Of a stretch of DNA of 64,000 nucleotides, positions 44,065 through 53,270 are shown piece after piece (position 1 is the stretch's first letter; each line of letters begins with the position of its first letter). This stretch comes from Hymenobacter convexus (lineage in GTDB: Bacteria; Bacteroidota; Bacteroidia; Cytophagales; Hymenobacteraceae). The DNA lies in assembly GCF_030580955.1 (NCBI RefSeq), contig NZ_JAUQON010000005.1, positions 372,001 through 436,000 of the forward strand, written 5' to 3'. The notes under the pieces were generated by a model. It worked only from the letters and a program-made list of their open reading frames with translations, ran no database searches and was not told the origin of the DNA. Both the position numbers and the translations under genes were made by a program.

Positions 44065-45204
44065 CTACTCTACCGCAGTAGAAGTAACCTTCTCTGAGGC
44101 CACAGCGGCTTTGGAAGGCGGGTTGATGCGGCGGCCGCGCGGGGTTTCCTCGTCGCCCAGCAGCATGCCCCAGGGCTTGAGGGGAGTGATGCGGTCGAAT
44201 ACGATTTTGAGGATGGCGATGACCGGCAGGGCCAGAAACATGCCTGCGATGCCGCCAATGGCGTTGCCCACCAGCACCCCCACAATGGCCACCAGGGCAT
44301 TGACCTTAATCTTGGAGGCTACAATGCGCGGGATGAGGTAATGGTTATCAATAAATTGGATGAGCATGTAAACGGCCAGCACGGCCAGTGCGTGGCCGTA
44401 GCCGGGCTTCGTGACGAAGGCCATAAGCATGGGCAGCGCAATGGCAATGAGCCCGCCGATGTAGGGGATAAAGTTGAGCAGCGCGCCCAGCACGCCCAGC
44501 AGCAGCGCATAGGGCACCCCAATGATGAGCAGGCCCGTGGTGTTGAGCGTGGCCACGATGCTAGCCTCGATGAGCAAACCCACCATGTAGCTCTGAATGG
44601 TGGCCTTGCTCTCGCGCAGCACCTCGGCCACGCCGGTATCCTGCCGGTGGCCCGAGAATACCTGGGTTAGAAAATCGACCAACCGCCGCTGGTACAGAAA
44701 CAGTAGAAAAATATAAACCGGAATGAGCGTGGCCACCACCAGCAGCCCCGACACCGCCGAAAGGGTGCCGCCCAGCAGCGCCGACGCCCGGTTGCCGGCT
44801 TCGCTGAGGTAGCCCTGCAGTTTCTGGTCGCTCACGCCAAAGCGCGCTTGCAGCCACTGGTGCACCTCAGCCGTGGTTTCGGCAAACTTCTTTTTGAAGA
44901 GCGGCATCTGGCTGGACAGCTGCGAGGCTTCCAAGTAGATGAAGTAGAGCAGGCCCAGCAGGGCCGTCACGCCCAGCACCACCGTAAGGGTGATGGCCAG
45001 CAGCTTGGGCACCCGGTGCCGCAGCAGCCACTGCTCCACGGGGTGCAGCATGATGGCAAAAATGGCCGCGAAAAACAGCGGAAAGATGATTTCGCTGGCA
45101 ATGTGAATGGTGAACACCGCTAGGGCCAGGCCCAGCAGTATCAGCGGCGCTTTCACATAAAGCGGAAATTGCAGCTCGCGGGCAGGTTCGTAGGTTTCGG
45201 GCAT
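44065..45204 (-). CDS. AI-2E family membrane exporter
   Basis: A 379-residue inner-membrane protein of the AI-2E (PF01594) family. Two N-terminal spans (VKAPLILLGLALAVFTIHI, FFAAIFAIMLHPVEQWLL) precede a soluble loop. A cluster of C-terminal helices holds the family motifs ALLNFIPYIGGLIAIALPMLMA and DNHYLIPRIVASKIKVNALVAIVGVLVG. Members export autoinducer-2 or act as sodium/proton antiporters; the substrate here is not known. The C-terminal tail is charged and cytoplasmic. It is a stand-alone gene that converges on the palindrome. Confidence 0.9.
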   Translation of the reverse strand: MPETYEPARELQFPLYVKAPLILLGLALAVFTIHIASEIIFPLFFAAIFAIMLHPVEQWLLRHRVPKLLAITLTVVLGVTALLGLLYFIYLEASQLSSQMPLFKKKFAETTAEVHQWLQARFGVSDQKLQGYLSEAGNRASALLGGTLSAVSGLLVVATLIPVYIFLLFLYQRRLVDFLTQVFSGHRQDTGVAEVLRESKATIQSYMVGLLIEASIVATLNTTGLLIIGVPYALLLGVLGALLNFIPYIGGLIAIALPMLMAFVTKPGYGHALAVLAVYMLIQFIDNHYLIPRIVASKIKVNALVAIVGVLVGNAIGGIAGMFLALPVIAILKIVFDRITPLKPWGMLLGDEETPRGRRINPPSKAAVASEKVTSTAVE

Positions 45205-45379
45205 GGGAGGGGACGTGGAGCCGGCCCGGCAATGGGGGGTGGCACGCCCACTTACGCGGCCCGGCGCCGCATGTTGCTCCCGTAAGCTCAGCTATGGCGT
45301 TGGCGCTACCCTGAAAACCTGGTTGGGTTGGCAGAACGGGTGCCCCCAAGCTGTGCTAACCCAATCAAGGCCTCACTCC

Positions 45380-46576
45380 TTAGCGCGTAAAGTCCTCAAC
45401 AATCTGCACGAACATGGGCGAGGGCACCTCAATGGTTTGGCCGGTGGGAGCAAGCAGGCCGTTTTGCCCATCTACCCGGAAAGTCACTACGTTGTTGGAG
45501 TTCTGGTTGGCCACCAGTAGCAGGCGGCCCGAGGGCGTGAGCGCGAAGTTGCGCGGCGTCTTGCCCTGGGTGCTCATGTACTGAATGGGGGCCAGCGTGC
45601 CATTAGACGTATCGATGGCAAACACCGCGATGCTGTTGTGGCCGCGGTTGGAGGCGTAGAGGTACAGGCCGTCGGGCGAAACATGGATGTCGGCGCAGGA
45701 ATTTTCGCCGGTGAAGCCCTTGGGCAGCGTCGACACCGATTGCAGTTCCTTGAACTTGCCCGCCGAGGCATCGTACGCCAGCGCCGTCACGGTCGAGTTC
45801 AGCTCGTTTATCAAATACGCCTGCTTGCCATTGGGATGGAAAACGAGGTGGCGCGGGCCGGCGCCGGGCTTGGCCACAAACGCCGGCTCGGGCAGGCGCG
45901 TGAGCTGGCCTTGGGCGGCCCCCAGGCGGTAGGCCACCACCTGGTCGGTGCCCAGGTCCACGGCAAAGGCGTAGGTATTGGCCGGGTCCGGGATGATGCA
46001 GTGGGCGTGGGCACCCGTCTGGTTTTTGTGCGGGCCCGAGCCCTGGTGCTGGTCGGTGGCGCTGGGCGCGGCCAGCTGGCCGTTGGCCCCGATGGGGAGC
46101 ATGGCCACATTGCCGCCCACATAGTTGGCCACCAGGGCCGCCTTCTCGGCGCGGTCGAGGGCGATGTAGCACGGCGACGCGCCGGTGGACGGCTGCTGGT
46201 TGAGCAGCGTGAGGGCTCCCGTGTGCTGGTCGACGGCGAAGGAGCTCACGCCCCCGCCCTTGGCCCCTTGGAACGTCTGGGTTTCGCTCACCGCGTACAG
46301 GTTGCGGCGCCCGGCGGGCATGGTGAGGTAGGTGGGGCTGGCCCCGCCCCGGTAGGCGCTCACGGGCGTGAGCAGCCCGGTAGCGGTGGTGAGGCGGTAG
46401 AGGAAAATCGAGTTTTCCTGCTCCGAGCTCACATTGGTGCCGAAATAAACCAGGTAGTCGCGGCTCATGCTTTTGGCGGCCGGCTTGCTGCAGCCCGCGA
46501 CGGAAAGGAGGACAAGGGAACCGACGCCAGCCGCCAGGGCCCGCCGAAACTTGGGAAACGAAGAAGGAGAGGTCAT
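45380..46576 (-). CDS. Lactonase-family (YbhE-like) seven-bladed propeller lipoprotein
   Basis: A 398-residue exported lipoprotein: the signal peptide ends SVAGC with Cys29. The body has propeller repeats typical of the 6-phosphogluconolactonase-like family (YFGTNVSSEQENSIFLYRL, GASPTYLTMPAGRRNLYAVSE, GSGPHKNQTGAHAHCIIPDP, PGAGPRHLVFHPNGKQAYLINEL, CADIHVSPDGLYLYASNRGHNSIAVF, GKTPRNFALTPSGRLLLVANQNSN). Periplasmic location makes a role in the pentose phosphate pathway unlikely; it may open other lactones. The ATG at 46576 is preferred over GTG 46582. Confidence 0.88.
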   Translation of the reverse strand: MTSPSSFPKFRRALAAGVGSLVLLSVAGCSKPAAKSMSRDYLVYFGTNVSSEQENSIFLYRLTTATGLLTPVSAYRGGASPTYLTMPAGRRNLYAVSETQTFQGAKGGGVSSFAVDQHTGALTLLNQQPSTGASPCYIALDRAEKAALVANYVGGNVAMLPIGANGQLAAPSATDQHQGSGPHKNQTGAHAHCIIPDPANTYAFAVDLGTDQVVAYRLGAAQGQLTRLPEPAFVAKPGAGPRHLVFHPNGKQAYLINELNSTVTALAYDASAGKFKELQSVSTLPKGFTGENSCADIHVSPDGLYLYASNRGHNSIAVFAIDTSNGTLAPIQYMSTQGKTPRNFALTPSGRLLLVANQNSNNVVTFRVDGQNGLLAPTGQTIEVPSPMFVQIVEDFTR

Positions 46577-46729
46577 CAGCACGAAGGGTATGGCTGCAAA
46601 GGTGCGAAAAGTTCGGTCCCGAGGCCAGCGGCGGTGCCCTTGCTCAGCGAGTGCGTACGGACAATGGGCCGGCTGCGCTGCCTGACCAGATGCTGCGGGT
46701 GGGCGAGGGGGGCTTACTACCTTGTGCGC

Positions 46730-47635
46730 ATGTCAGATTTTCGCCTGCGGGTATTCCAGGCCGTGGCCCGGCACCTCAACTTCACCAAGGCGGCGCAGGA
46801 GCTTTTCGTCACGCAGCCGGCCGTCACCAAGCACATCCACGAGCTGGAGCGCACCCACGGCCAGCGCCTGCTGGAGCGCAGCGGGAGCCGCATCGCCCTC
46901 ACCGAGGCCGGCCGCCTGCTGCTGGCTCACGCCGAAGCCGTGGCCGCCTCGGCCCAACTCCTCGACGACCAGCTTCAGGCCCTGCACCACCCCGACGAAG
47001 CCACCGGCCGCCTGCGCCTGGGTGCCAGCACCACGCTCAGCCAGTACGTGCTGCCCGGCCTGCTGCCCGCCTTCCAGGCGGCCCATCCGCGGGTGCAGCT
47101 CACGCTGCTCAATGCCAATTCCGAGCACATCGCCCAGGCCCTGCTGCGCGGCGACCTCGACCTGGGCATGGTGGAGGGCCGTTCCCGCTCCCGCGACCTG
47201 CACTACGAGTTGCTGCTGCCCGACGAGCTGGTGGCCGTGCGCCGGGCCACGCCTAGCCGCCGTCAGCCAGTGGCCCTGTCGCTGGCCGAGGCGTTGGCCC
47301 ATCCGCTGGTGCTGCGGGAGCGCGGCTCGGGCACCCTTGAAGTGCTCGAATACGCTCTGCGCGAGCGGCAAGTGAGGCTGAGTAGCCTGCGCGTGGCTTT
47401 CTATTTCGATAATACCGAAGCCATCAAAGCGTATCTGGAGGCCGCGCCCGATGCCATCGGCTTTGTGTCGCGCCGGGCCCTGGCCCGCGAGCTAGCCGGT
47501 GGCGTGCTCGAAATCGTCCCCATCGAGGGCCTGCATTTGCCCCGGCAATTCGACGCCGTGTGGGTGCAGGGCCAGCCGTTGCTGCGGGCTGGGCAGCGGT
47601 TCCTGTCGTTTGTGCAGGCCCGGGCCAAGGCGTGA
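46730..47635 (+). CDS. LysR-type transcriptional regulator
   Basis: A 301-residue regulator. The N-terminal winged helix is clear: FRLRVFQAVARHLNFTKAAQ, ELFVTQPAVTKHIHELERTHGQRLLERSG, LTEAGRLLLAHAE. The effector domain begins at GRLRLGASTTLSQYVLPGLLPAFQ and contains DLDLGMVEGRSRSRDL. The DNA-binding domain resembles CysB/YeiE-like regulators. The next gene encodes a YeiH-type exporter, and LysR-YeiH pairing is widespread, so this regulator probably controls it. The start MSDFRLRVFQAV at 46730 is clear, although the frame stays open for a long way upstream over the opposing lactonase gene. Confidence 0.93.
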   Translation: MSDFRLRVFQAVARHLNFTKAAQELFVTQPAVTKHIHELERTHGQRLLERSGSRIALTEAGRLLLAHAEAVAASAQLLDDQLQALHHPDEATGRLRLGASTTLSQYVLPGLLPAFQAAHPRVQLTLLNANSEHIAQALLRGDLDLGMVEGRSRSRDLHYELLLPDELVAVRRATPSRRQPVALSLAEALAHPLVLRERGSGTLEVLEYALRERQVRLSSLRVAFYFDNTEAIKAYLEAAPDAIGFVSRRALARELAGGVLEIVPIEGLHLPRQFDAVWVQGQPLLRAGQRFLSFVQARAKA

Positions 47636-47718
47636 TTTTAATAGCTTTAGTAGGATGAATGTAAAGCTGGTTGTCCTGATGCAGAGCAACTGAATTTTCA
47701 AACTAGCTACGCCCTTTA

Positions 47719-47733
47719 ATTACCAACGGTAAT
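47719..47733. promoter_or_regulatory. LysR-type operator candidate (T-N11-A dyad) before yeiH
   Basis: ATTACCAACGGTAAT is a perfect dyad (arms ATTACC/GGTAAT, 3-base centre) with T and A eleven bases apart, the LysR-box form. It lies between the LysR gene and the exporter gene it probably controls, about 70-90 bases ahead of the start at 47807. Confidence 0.5.
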
Positions 47734-47806
47734 GACCAATAACTATTTTGTATAACCTATGGCTTTGGCCTGGCCGTATTTTTGGGTAGAAAACACTACG
47801 GCCTTC

Positions 47807-48859
47807 ATGAGCACCCAAACCTCTGCCCAATCCCAGCCTAGCCGGCAAACCGCACCGCCTGCCACCGGCGCTGAGGTAGGAAGTAGCTCGCCTTTTTTTC
47901 GAAACCTGCACGCGCCACGCCGGCTTTTCGGGCGAGGGTTCACGTTGCAACAGGTAGTGTTTGGGGCGGCGCTGGGGTTGTGCCTCACGCCTTGGGCGTC
48001 GCCGCCGTTGGCCCTGGCGCTGGGCCTAATCCTGGCCCAAACGGTTGGCAATCCCTTTACTTCCCAAACCAAACGCCTCACCAAATACCTGCTGCAGTTT
48101 TCGGTGGTCGGCCTGGGCTTCGGCATGAATGCCCATGCGGCTTTGCAGGCCGGCAAGGAAGGTATTTTGTTCACCGTGGTGTCGGTGGTGGGGACATTGG
48201 GACTGGGTTATCTGGTGGGCAAATGGCTGGGGCTGGGGCGCCACGTGGTACACCTTATTTCGTGCGGCACTGCCATTTGCGGGGGCTCGGCCATTGCGGC
48301 CGTGGGGCCCGTGTTGCGGGCCAAAGACGAAGAAATGTCGGTGGCGCTGGGCACGGTGTTCGTGCTCAATGCACTGGCGCTGTTCGCCTTTCCACCCATC
48401 GGCCATGCCCTGGCCCTCACGCAAAACCAGTTTGGCCTCTGGTGCGCCATCGCCATCCACGACACCAGCTCCGTGGTGGGGGCTGCCGCCGCCTACGGCA
48501 CCCAGGCCCTGCAAGTGGCCACTACGGTAAAGCTGGCCCGCGCCCTCTGGATAATTCCGGTTTCCATCGGTACGGCCCTGGCATTCCGGCAGCAAGGCGT
48601 GAAGGTGCAGGTTCCGTACTTCATTCTCGGGTTCATCGCGGCCATGCTGGTCAATACCTACGTGCCCGCCGTGCGCCCCCTGGCGCCGCTGCTGACGCAC
48701 CTGGCCAAAATAGGCCTGACCGTAACGCTGTTTTTTATCGGCGCCGGGCTGTCGGTGCGGGTGGTGCGGGCCGTTGGGGCGCGGCCATTCGTGCTTGGCA
48801 CGGTGCTGTGGGTGGTGATTTCGGTAAGCTCGCTTTACGTCATTTTGCAGAGCGTATAG
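47807..48859 (+). CDS. YeiH/UPF0324-family membrane exporter (putative sulfate/sulfite type)
   Basis: A 350-residue inner-membrane protein (366 if it starts at ATG 47759). The family motifs are LGLILAQTVGNPF, KYLLQFSVVGLGFGMN, ISCGTAICGGSAIAAVGPVLRAKDEEMSVALGTVFVLNALALFAFPPIG, IHDTSSVVGAAAAYG and KIGLTVTLFFIGAGLS. Proteins of PF03601/YeiH have about ten spans and are annotated as putative sulfate exporters; a taurine-dissimilation member supports sulfur anions. The gene follows a LysR gene, with a sulfite/sulfonate-type TauE protein next. The stretch between 47759 and 47807 could be leader sequence or coding. Confidence 0.9.
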   Translation: MSTQTSAQSQPSRQTAPPATGAEVGSSSPFFRNLHAPRRLFGRGFTLQQVVFGAALGLCLTPWASPPLALALGLILAQTVGNPFTSQTKRLTKYLLQFSVVGLGFGMNAHAALQAGKEGILFTVVSVVGTLGLGYLVGKWLGLGRHVVHLISCGTAICGGSAIAAVGPVLRAKDEEMSVALGTVFVLNALALFAFPPIGHALALTQNQFGLWCAIAIHDTSSVVGAAAAYGTQALQVATTVKLARALWIIPVSIGTALAFRQQGVKVQVPYFILGFIAAMLVNTYVPAVRPLAPLLTHLAKIGLTVTLFFIGAGLSVRVVRAVGARPFVLGTVLWVVISVSSLYVILQSV

Positions 48860-48910
48860 GTTTGCTTGCCTGAAGAAGCCACCAAATTCGAAATGCCTTC
48901 CTACTTAGGG

Positions 48911-49075
48911 CTACACCAGCTTAGGGCGACACCAGCCATCGGCCAGTTCCAACTTGCCCTTGAGGCGCGGGACTTCCAGCGTTTTTTTCATGTTGTGCAG
49001 CGTCCGGTTGATGAGCTTGGGGACGTTGCTGGCGAACTGATAAACAGCGCGGTAGTGGCTTTGGGTGGCTGGTGT
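48911..49075 (-). pseudogene. C-terminal fragment of an unknown protein
   Basis: The minus-strand frame from 49075 to the TAG at 48911 reads ATQSHYRAVYQFASNVPKLI, NRTLHNMKKTLEVPRLKG, then KLELADGWCRPKLV, with no start codon before the internal Met and a stop (TAA) directly upstream. Its amino-acid order looks protein-like and different from random frames, so it may be the end of a lost gene. The family is not recognised. Confidence 0.3.
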
Positions 49076-49083
49076 TTATCTGC

Positions 49084-49905
49084 CTAGCGCGGGTGTGCAA
49101 ACACCAGCTCGCGCAGCAGAATAAAGGTGCCCATCGCGAGTGTAAACCAGCCAAATGCGGGCTTCAGCCGGGCCCCCGGAATGAAGCGGGCCAGGTAGGT
49201 GCCCAGCACGATGCCGCCCAGTGCAAACATCAGAAAACCAAGCAGAAAACCCCAGGCCACAGGTGTGCCCACACTCAAGTCGCCGCCAAAGCCAATGAGC
49301 GAATTGAGGGCAATGATGGCCAGCGAAGTCCCAACGGCCAGTTTCATGGGCAGCCGCGCGCCCAGCACCAGCGCCGGAATGATGAGAAAGCCCCCGCCGG
49401 CCCCCACAAAGCCCGTGAGCGTGCCCACCACCAGCCCAATGGTGAGAATGAGCGGGTAGTTGAAGGGGTGCCGGTGGTGCAATTCCTCATCGAGAATGTC
49501 TTCGGCCTGCCGGCTGCGAATCATCGACGTGGCCGCCGCTACCATCAGCCCGGCAAAGGCCACCAGCACCAGCAAATCTTTGGTAAACACTACCTTTCCC
49601 ACAGTGAACAACTCGTGCGGGATGGCCGGCATCAGCACCTTGCGCACCGCCAACACCGCCGCCAGCGAGGGAATCAGAAAAACAATGGCCGTGCGCAGCG
49701 ACACCAGCCCCTTGCGAAAATACCGCGACGCCCCCACCAGCGAAGTGGACCCCACCACAAACAGCGAGTAGGCCGTGCTCAGCACCGGGCTCACCCCCAT
49801 CAGGTACACCAGCACCGGCACCGTGAGGATGGACCCGCCACCGCCCATGATGCCCAGCGAAAGCCCAATGAAAATGGCCGCGAAATAGCCCAGGTAGTGC
49901 AGCAT
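49084..49905 (-). CDS. TauE/SafE-family sulfite/sulfonate exporter
   Basis: A 273-residue membrane protein of about eight spans. The N-terminal GYFAAIFIGLSLGIMGGGGSILTVPVLVYLMGVSP and the repeat LVVGTLTGFVGAGGGFLIIPALVLGARLPMKLAVGTSLAIIALNSLIGFGGDL are the paired TauE halves. The Gly-rich MGGGGS and VGAGGG loops are diagnostic. Members export sulfite, sulfoacetate or similar anions. The ATG at 49905 (MLHYLGYFAAIFIG) is chosen because the longer frame upstream has no family character. It is convergent with the YeiH-type gene. Confidence 0.92.
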   Translation of the reverse strand: MLHYLGYFAAIFIGLSLGIMGGGGSILTVPVLVYLMGVSPVLSTAYSLFVVGSTSLVGASRYFRKGLVSLRTAIVFLIPSLAAVLAVRKVLMPAIPHELFTVGKVVFTKDLLVLVAFAGLMVAAATSMIRSRQAEDILDEELHHRHPFNYPLILTIGLVVGTLTGFVGAGGGFLIIPALVLGARLPMKLAVGTSLAIIALNSLIGFGGDLSVGTPVAWGFLLGFLMFALGGIVLGTYLARFIPGARLKPAFGWFTLAMGTFILLRELVFAHPR

Positions 49906-50355
49906 TGGTAGGAGGGAAGATGCGTGAAGCCAGGAACGGGAGGCAGAAATCAAATCAAAAAAGCGTGCCTGCGGCGGAAAAACGCACTGTGGCAACCCGT
50001 GACGAACATCAGTCGCCGCGTGACTTCCGGGGTGGGAACAAGCTGCTTTGGCTTGCGCAGGAACGGCCGCGCGCTCTTTTCGTTTCAGCCCCAAAAGTGT
50101 GGCGCAAATGTAGGCGCTGCGCTACTCGCAGCCGGTTGCTGAGGCCGAGGACAGCCGGATTGACTTTGCTGTCGTTGTTAAAGAAATAGTCGCCTTTTTC
50201 GCGGTTTCAACCGGCCGGTTGCGGTCAATAGCGGAAGAAAAACATCCGGCATCACGGGTAGCAAACCTGAGAGCAGGTAGTCATTTGGAGGAGGGCATTG
50301 GCGATGATGATTTATTGATGCAGTGATTATTGCGTCCATTACTTTCGTTGCTGCC
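49906..50355. other. Intergenic region with a candidate promoter, no gene recognised
   Basis: About 450 bases between divergent genes. At its right end TTG (50315-50317) and TACTTTCG (50340-50347), 22 bases apart, resemble the Bacteroidota -33/-7 pair ahead of the lipoprotein gene at 50356. No RNA gene or repeat is seen. Confidence 0.4.
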
Positions 50356-52167
50356 ATGCCGCCACTTTATCGCCGTTTTTTCCTGTGTGGGCTTTGCCTG
50401 TTGCTGCTGCCTTGGTCGGGCGCCTGCGGCAGCAACCAATCCCGCGACGCCGCCGGGGCTGAAGCCGCGCCGGGGGCCCGTTCTTACGGGCAGGCCTTGT
50501 TGCGCACCGGGCTGGTAGCGGGCCGGCACCGGCGCTGGCTGCTCTTCGCCGATACCACCCGCCGGGAGTACTTCCGCCTGGGCCGCACGCCGCGCGAGGT
50601 GCGGGCCTGGCTGGCCGATTACGAGGAGCGCATCGAAGACCACCAAACGCTCAACCCCGATTCGGTGCAGCCGCCCCCGCCCGCGGCGGCCGAGCTACGC
50701 GGCCCGCCGCCCCCGCCCATGGTGACCCTGATTCGCCTGCCGAACAGTCCGGCCGCCAAAGCCCTGGCCCGCCGTCAAGCCATTCAACTCATGCAGCAAC
50801 TGCAGCGGGCGGGTTTGCTCACGGCCGCCGAGTACCGCCGAACCCTGCCGCTGGCCATGGCCGGCGAGTTCTACAGCCGCCGCAACCTGCTCACGACTTT
50901 CAATGAGCTGGCCCGGGCGGCTGAAAGCCTACGCCACAGCCGTGGCCTGCCGCCCATGCTGCAGCAGCTTGGGCTGCTATCGAAGCCGGAAACCGAACGG
51001 TTGGCGTGCGACCTGCGGACCGGCCTTTTCACCGACCCCGTGGACCTCCTCGCCCGATTGCCCCACGCCCGTATTTTCAGCCGGCGGCAGTACCCTGCTG
51101 CCGGGCTTCCCTACCTGGAGCAGCTGCACCGCGACGCGGCACGGCTGGTGCCGGGCCTGCAATTCAGCAACTTCCGCGCCCGGGTTATCCGGCGTGATGA
51201 GGCGGCGTCGTGCCCCAGTTGTATGGGCGCGGAAGACGTGCTGGTGCAGCTGCAAATCGGCTCCCGGCAGTACGCGCAGCGCAGCGAGTGGCACCCCGGC
51301 TACGGGCTGGATGGCCGAAACTGGCCAACTATCGACGACAGCAAATTTTACGGCATTTTCAATCAGGCGCTGGCCGACCAGGGCAGTCCTTACCGGTTGA
51401 TGTTCATTCGCTCCGCGCAAGCCCGTTTCACCATTGGGGGCCAACAACGCTTTGGCCTCTGGTGCCTGACTGCCCCGCAAGCCGAGGCCATCGATACGCT
51501 GGAATTTTCCGGTTTGTGGCCGGAGGACCACGAAAGCTTCAGGGTGCTCCCCTCCGATACGGTGACGGCCGCCCTTCGCGCATTCGCCGCCCTCGGCTTC
51601 TTAAGCCACCGGAGCCCGGCCCAGCGCACAACTGCCGAAGCGTGCCTGCGCCAGGTCCGGCTCATCGCCCGCGAGGAGGTGCTGCATTCCGTGCCCGGCC
51701 GTGTGGCCGAGTATCACGGCTATCCGCAGTACCGCAGCTGGTCCTACGCCCGCCTGCTGAACGTTTTGCAGAAAGCCAGCAATGGCCGTTTCGGGCCTAA
51801 CCAAGTGCGCGACGGGTGCCAGCACGCCGACGGGACCCTGCGCTTTCATTTTGGGCGGCGCATTTATCAGTCGGCTTTGTACCAAGCCAACGAGTCGCCC
51901 GACCCGCGCCTGTTTCAGCTCGTGCAGCGGGCGCTGCGGGAGCAGCACATTCCCGGCAAATTTTACCAGGTCAGCGCCACGCTGGCCCAATCAGCCGGCC
52001 TGGCGGTAAACTACGTCTTCCTCTCGCCCGTACAGGAACGTGCCATCCGCCAAAAACACCTGCTGGCCCTCACCGACCCCACGCTCTCGGACGACCAGCG
52101 CTACGCGCAGGAACTGGCCATTGACATGGCCGCCGATTCTACCTTTTATGGAGCCAGTAGCCGTTGA
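50356..52167 (+). CDS. Large lipoprotein-like protein of unknown function
   Basis: A 603-residue protein. The N terminus MPPLYRRFFLCGLCLLLLPWSGACGSN suggests a lipoprotein signal (weak lipobox before Cys24). No domain is recognised. Visible features are a Pro-rich stretch (VQPPPPAAAELRGPPPPPM, about 110-130), a Cys pair CPSC near residue 290, and a second half with LQIGSRQYAQRSEWHPGYGLDGRNWPTIDDSKFYGIFNQAL, a wedge-like DDS/NQ pattern. It may be an envelope protein. It is a stand-alone gene with its own promoter candidate. Confidence 0.6.
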   Translation: MPPLYRRFFLCGLCLLLLPWSGACGSNQSRDAAGAEAAPGARSYGQALLRTGLVAGRHRRWLLFADTTRREYFRLGRTPREVRAWLADYEERIEDHQTLNPDSVQPPPPAAAELRGPPPPPMVTLIRLPNSPAAKALARRQAIQLMQQLQRAGLLTAAEYRRTLPLAMAGEFYSRRNLLTTFNELARAAESLRHSRGLPPMLQQLGLLSKPETERLACDLRTGLFTDPVDLLARLPHARIFSRRQYPAAGLPYLEQLHRDAARLVPGLQFSNFRARVIRRDEAASCPSCMGAEDVLVQLQIGSRQYAQRSEWHPGYGLDGRNWPTIDDSKFYGIFNQALADQGSPYRLMFIRSAQARFTIGGQQRFGLWCLTAPQAEAIDTLEFSGLWPEDHESFRVLPSDTVTAALRAFAALGFLSHRSPAQRTTAEACLRQVRLIAREEVLHSVPGRVAEYHGYPQYRSWSYARLLNVLQKASNGRFGPNQVRDGCQHADGTLRFHFGRRIYQSALYQANESPDPRLFQLVQRALREQHIPGKFYQVSATLAQSAGLAVNYVFLSPVQERAIRQKHLLALTDPTLSDDQRYAQELAIDMAADSTFYGASSR

Positions 52168-52458
52168 AGATGCCGGAGCAGGCTCAGGCACGGCATGTCG
52201 GGCTTGCCGAGACATCCTGGGTGCCGTAGTAGCGCAATCTTGTTTCGCATTGAGCCTGGCGAGATAGCCGGCCAAGTCTGCGCAAACCGTTCAGACGTGG
52301 CAAGCTGCTTTGCCTCTGCTTAATTCGCAGAACACGGCCCGCCCAAACTTGTATGCGCCTGCCGGGTTATGGTCACGCTTTTCAGTTATGCCTCCTGTTG
52401 CTGCAAGCCTATAGCTGCTGAAATAGGCTATTAATCTAGCTTACTCAACCTTCAAAAA
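52168..52458. other. Intergenic region, no gene recognised
   Basis: About 290 bases of mixed composition between the unknown lipoprotein and the secreted MBL gene. No hairpin or RNA gene stands out; it should hold the promoter of the MBL gene. Confidence 0.5.
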
Positions 52459-53250
52459 ATGATGAAATCAACCCTGCTTTTCACGGCTGCGCTGGCCGCG
52501 TTTGTCCTTCAGGCGCCAGCCCAAACAGCCACTTCGGCGGCCGCATCCCGCGCGGCAGCTGACCAGATTGCGACCAAAAAGGGCCCGCTCACGGTGCAGC
52601 CCATCACGCACGGCAGCGTGGTGTTCACTTGGAACGGCAAAACCATTTATGTAGACCCCTACGGCGGAGCGGAGGCTTTTGCCGGGCTGGCCGCGCCCGA
52701 TGTCATCCTGATTACCGACATCCACGGCGACCACCTGGACCCCAAAACGCTGGCGGGCCTCTCCGTGGGCAAAGCCCTGATGGTAGTGCCCAAAGCAGTG
52801 GTTGAAAAGCTCCCCGCCGAGTACAAAGCGCAGGTCCGCATCCTGAGCAACGGCCAACGGCTCGATACGTTGGGCATGAGCGTGTCGGCCATTCCGATGT
52901 ATAATCTCCCCGAAGCCGCCGACGCGCCCCACACTAAAGGCCGCGGCAACGGCTACGTGCTGGGCCTGGGCGGCAAAAACGTGTACTTGTCTGGCGACAC
53001 CGAAGATATTCCCGAAATGCGCGCCCTCAAAGGCATCGACGTGGCCTTTGTGTGCATGAACCTGCCCTATACCATGGACGTCAACCAAGCCGCGCAGGGC
53101 GTGTTGGCCTTCAAGCCGGGCATCGTGTATCCCTACCACTACCGGGGCCAGAACGGGCTGAGCGACGTGGCCGCCTTCAAGAAGCAGGTGAACGCGGCCG
53201 ACAAAAAAATCGACGTCCGGCTGCGCAACTGGTACCCGGCCGCTAAGTAA
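52459..53250 (+). CDS. Secreted MBL-fold hydrolase (UlaG-like)
   Basis: A 263-residue exported metallo-beta-lactamase-fold protein. The signal peptide MMKSTLLFTAALAAFVLQAPAQ is followed by VQPITHGSVVFTWNGKTIYVDPYGGAEAF, the metal motif TDIHGDHLDPKTL, YNLPEAADAPHTKGRGNGYVLGLGGKNVYLSGDTEDIPE, and a late conserved VYPYHYRG. The pattern resembles the UlaG/YtkL-like group (beta-lactamase_2 type), here exported. The substrate is unknown. A terminator follows. Confidence 0.85.
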   Translation: MMKSTLLFTAALAAFVLQAPAQTATSAAASRAAADQIATKKGPLTVQPITHGSVVFTWNGKTIYVDPYGGAEAFAGLAAPDVILITDIHGDHLDPKTLAGLSVGKALMVVPKAVVEKLPAEYKAQVRILSNGQRLDTLGMSVSAIPMYNLPEAADAPHTKGRGNGYVLGLGGKNVYLSGDTEDIPEMRALKGIDVAFVCMNLPYTMDVNQAAQGVLAFKPGIVYPYHYRGQNGLSDVAAFKKQVNAADKKIDVRLRNWYPAAK

Positions 53251-53270
53251 AGCTCAACACCCAACCCCTC

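Noticed and set aside
45638..46729. Very long N-terminal extension of the LysR regulator
   Set aside because: This is the antisense of the lactonase gene, left open by the G+C-rich codon pattern; the regulator starts at 46730 with a normal helix-turn-helix.
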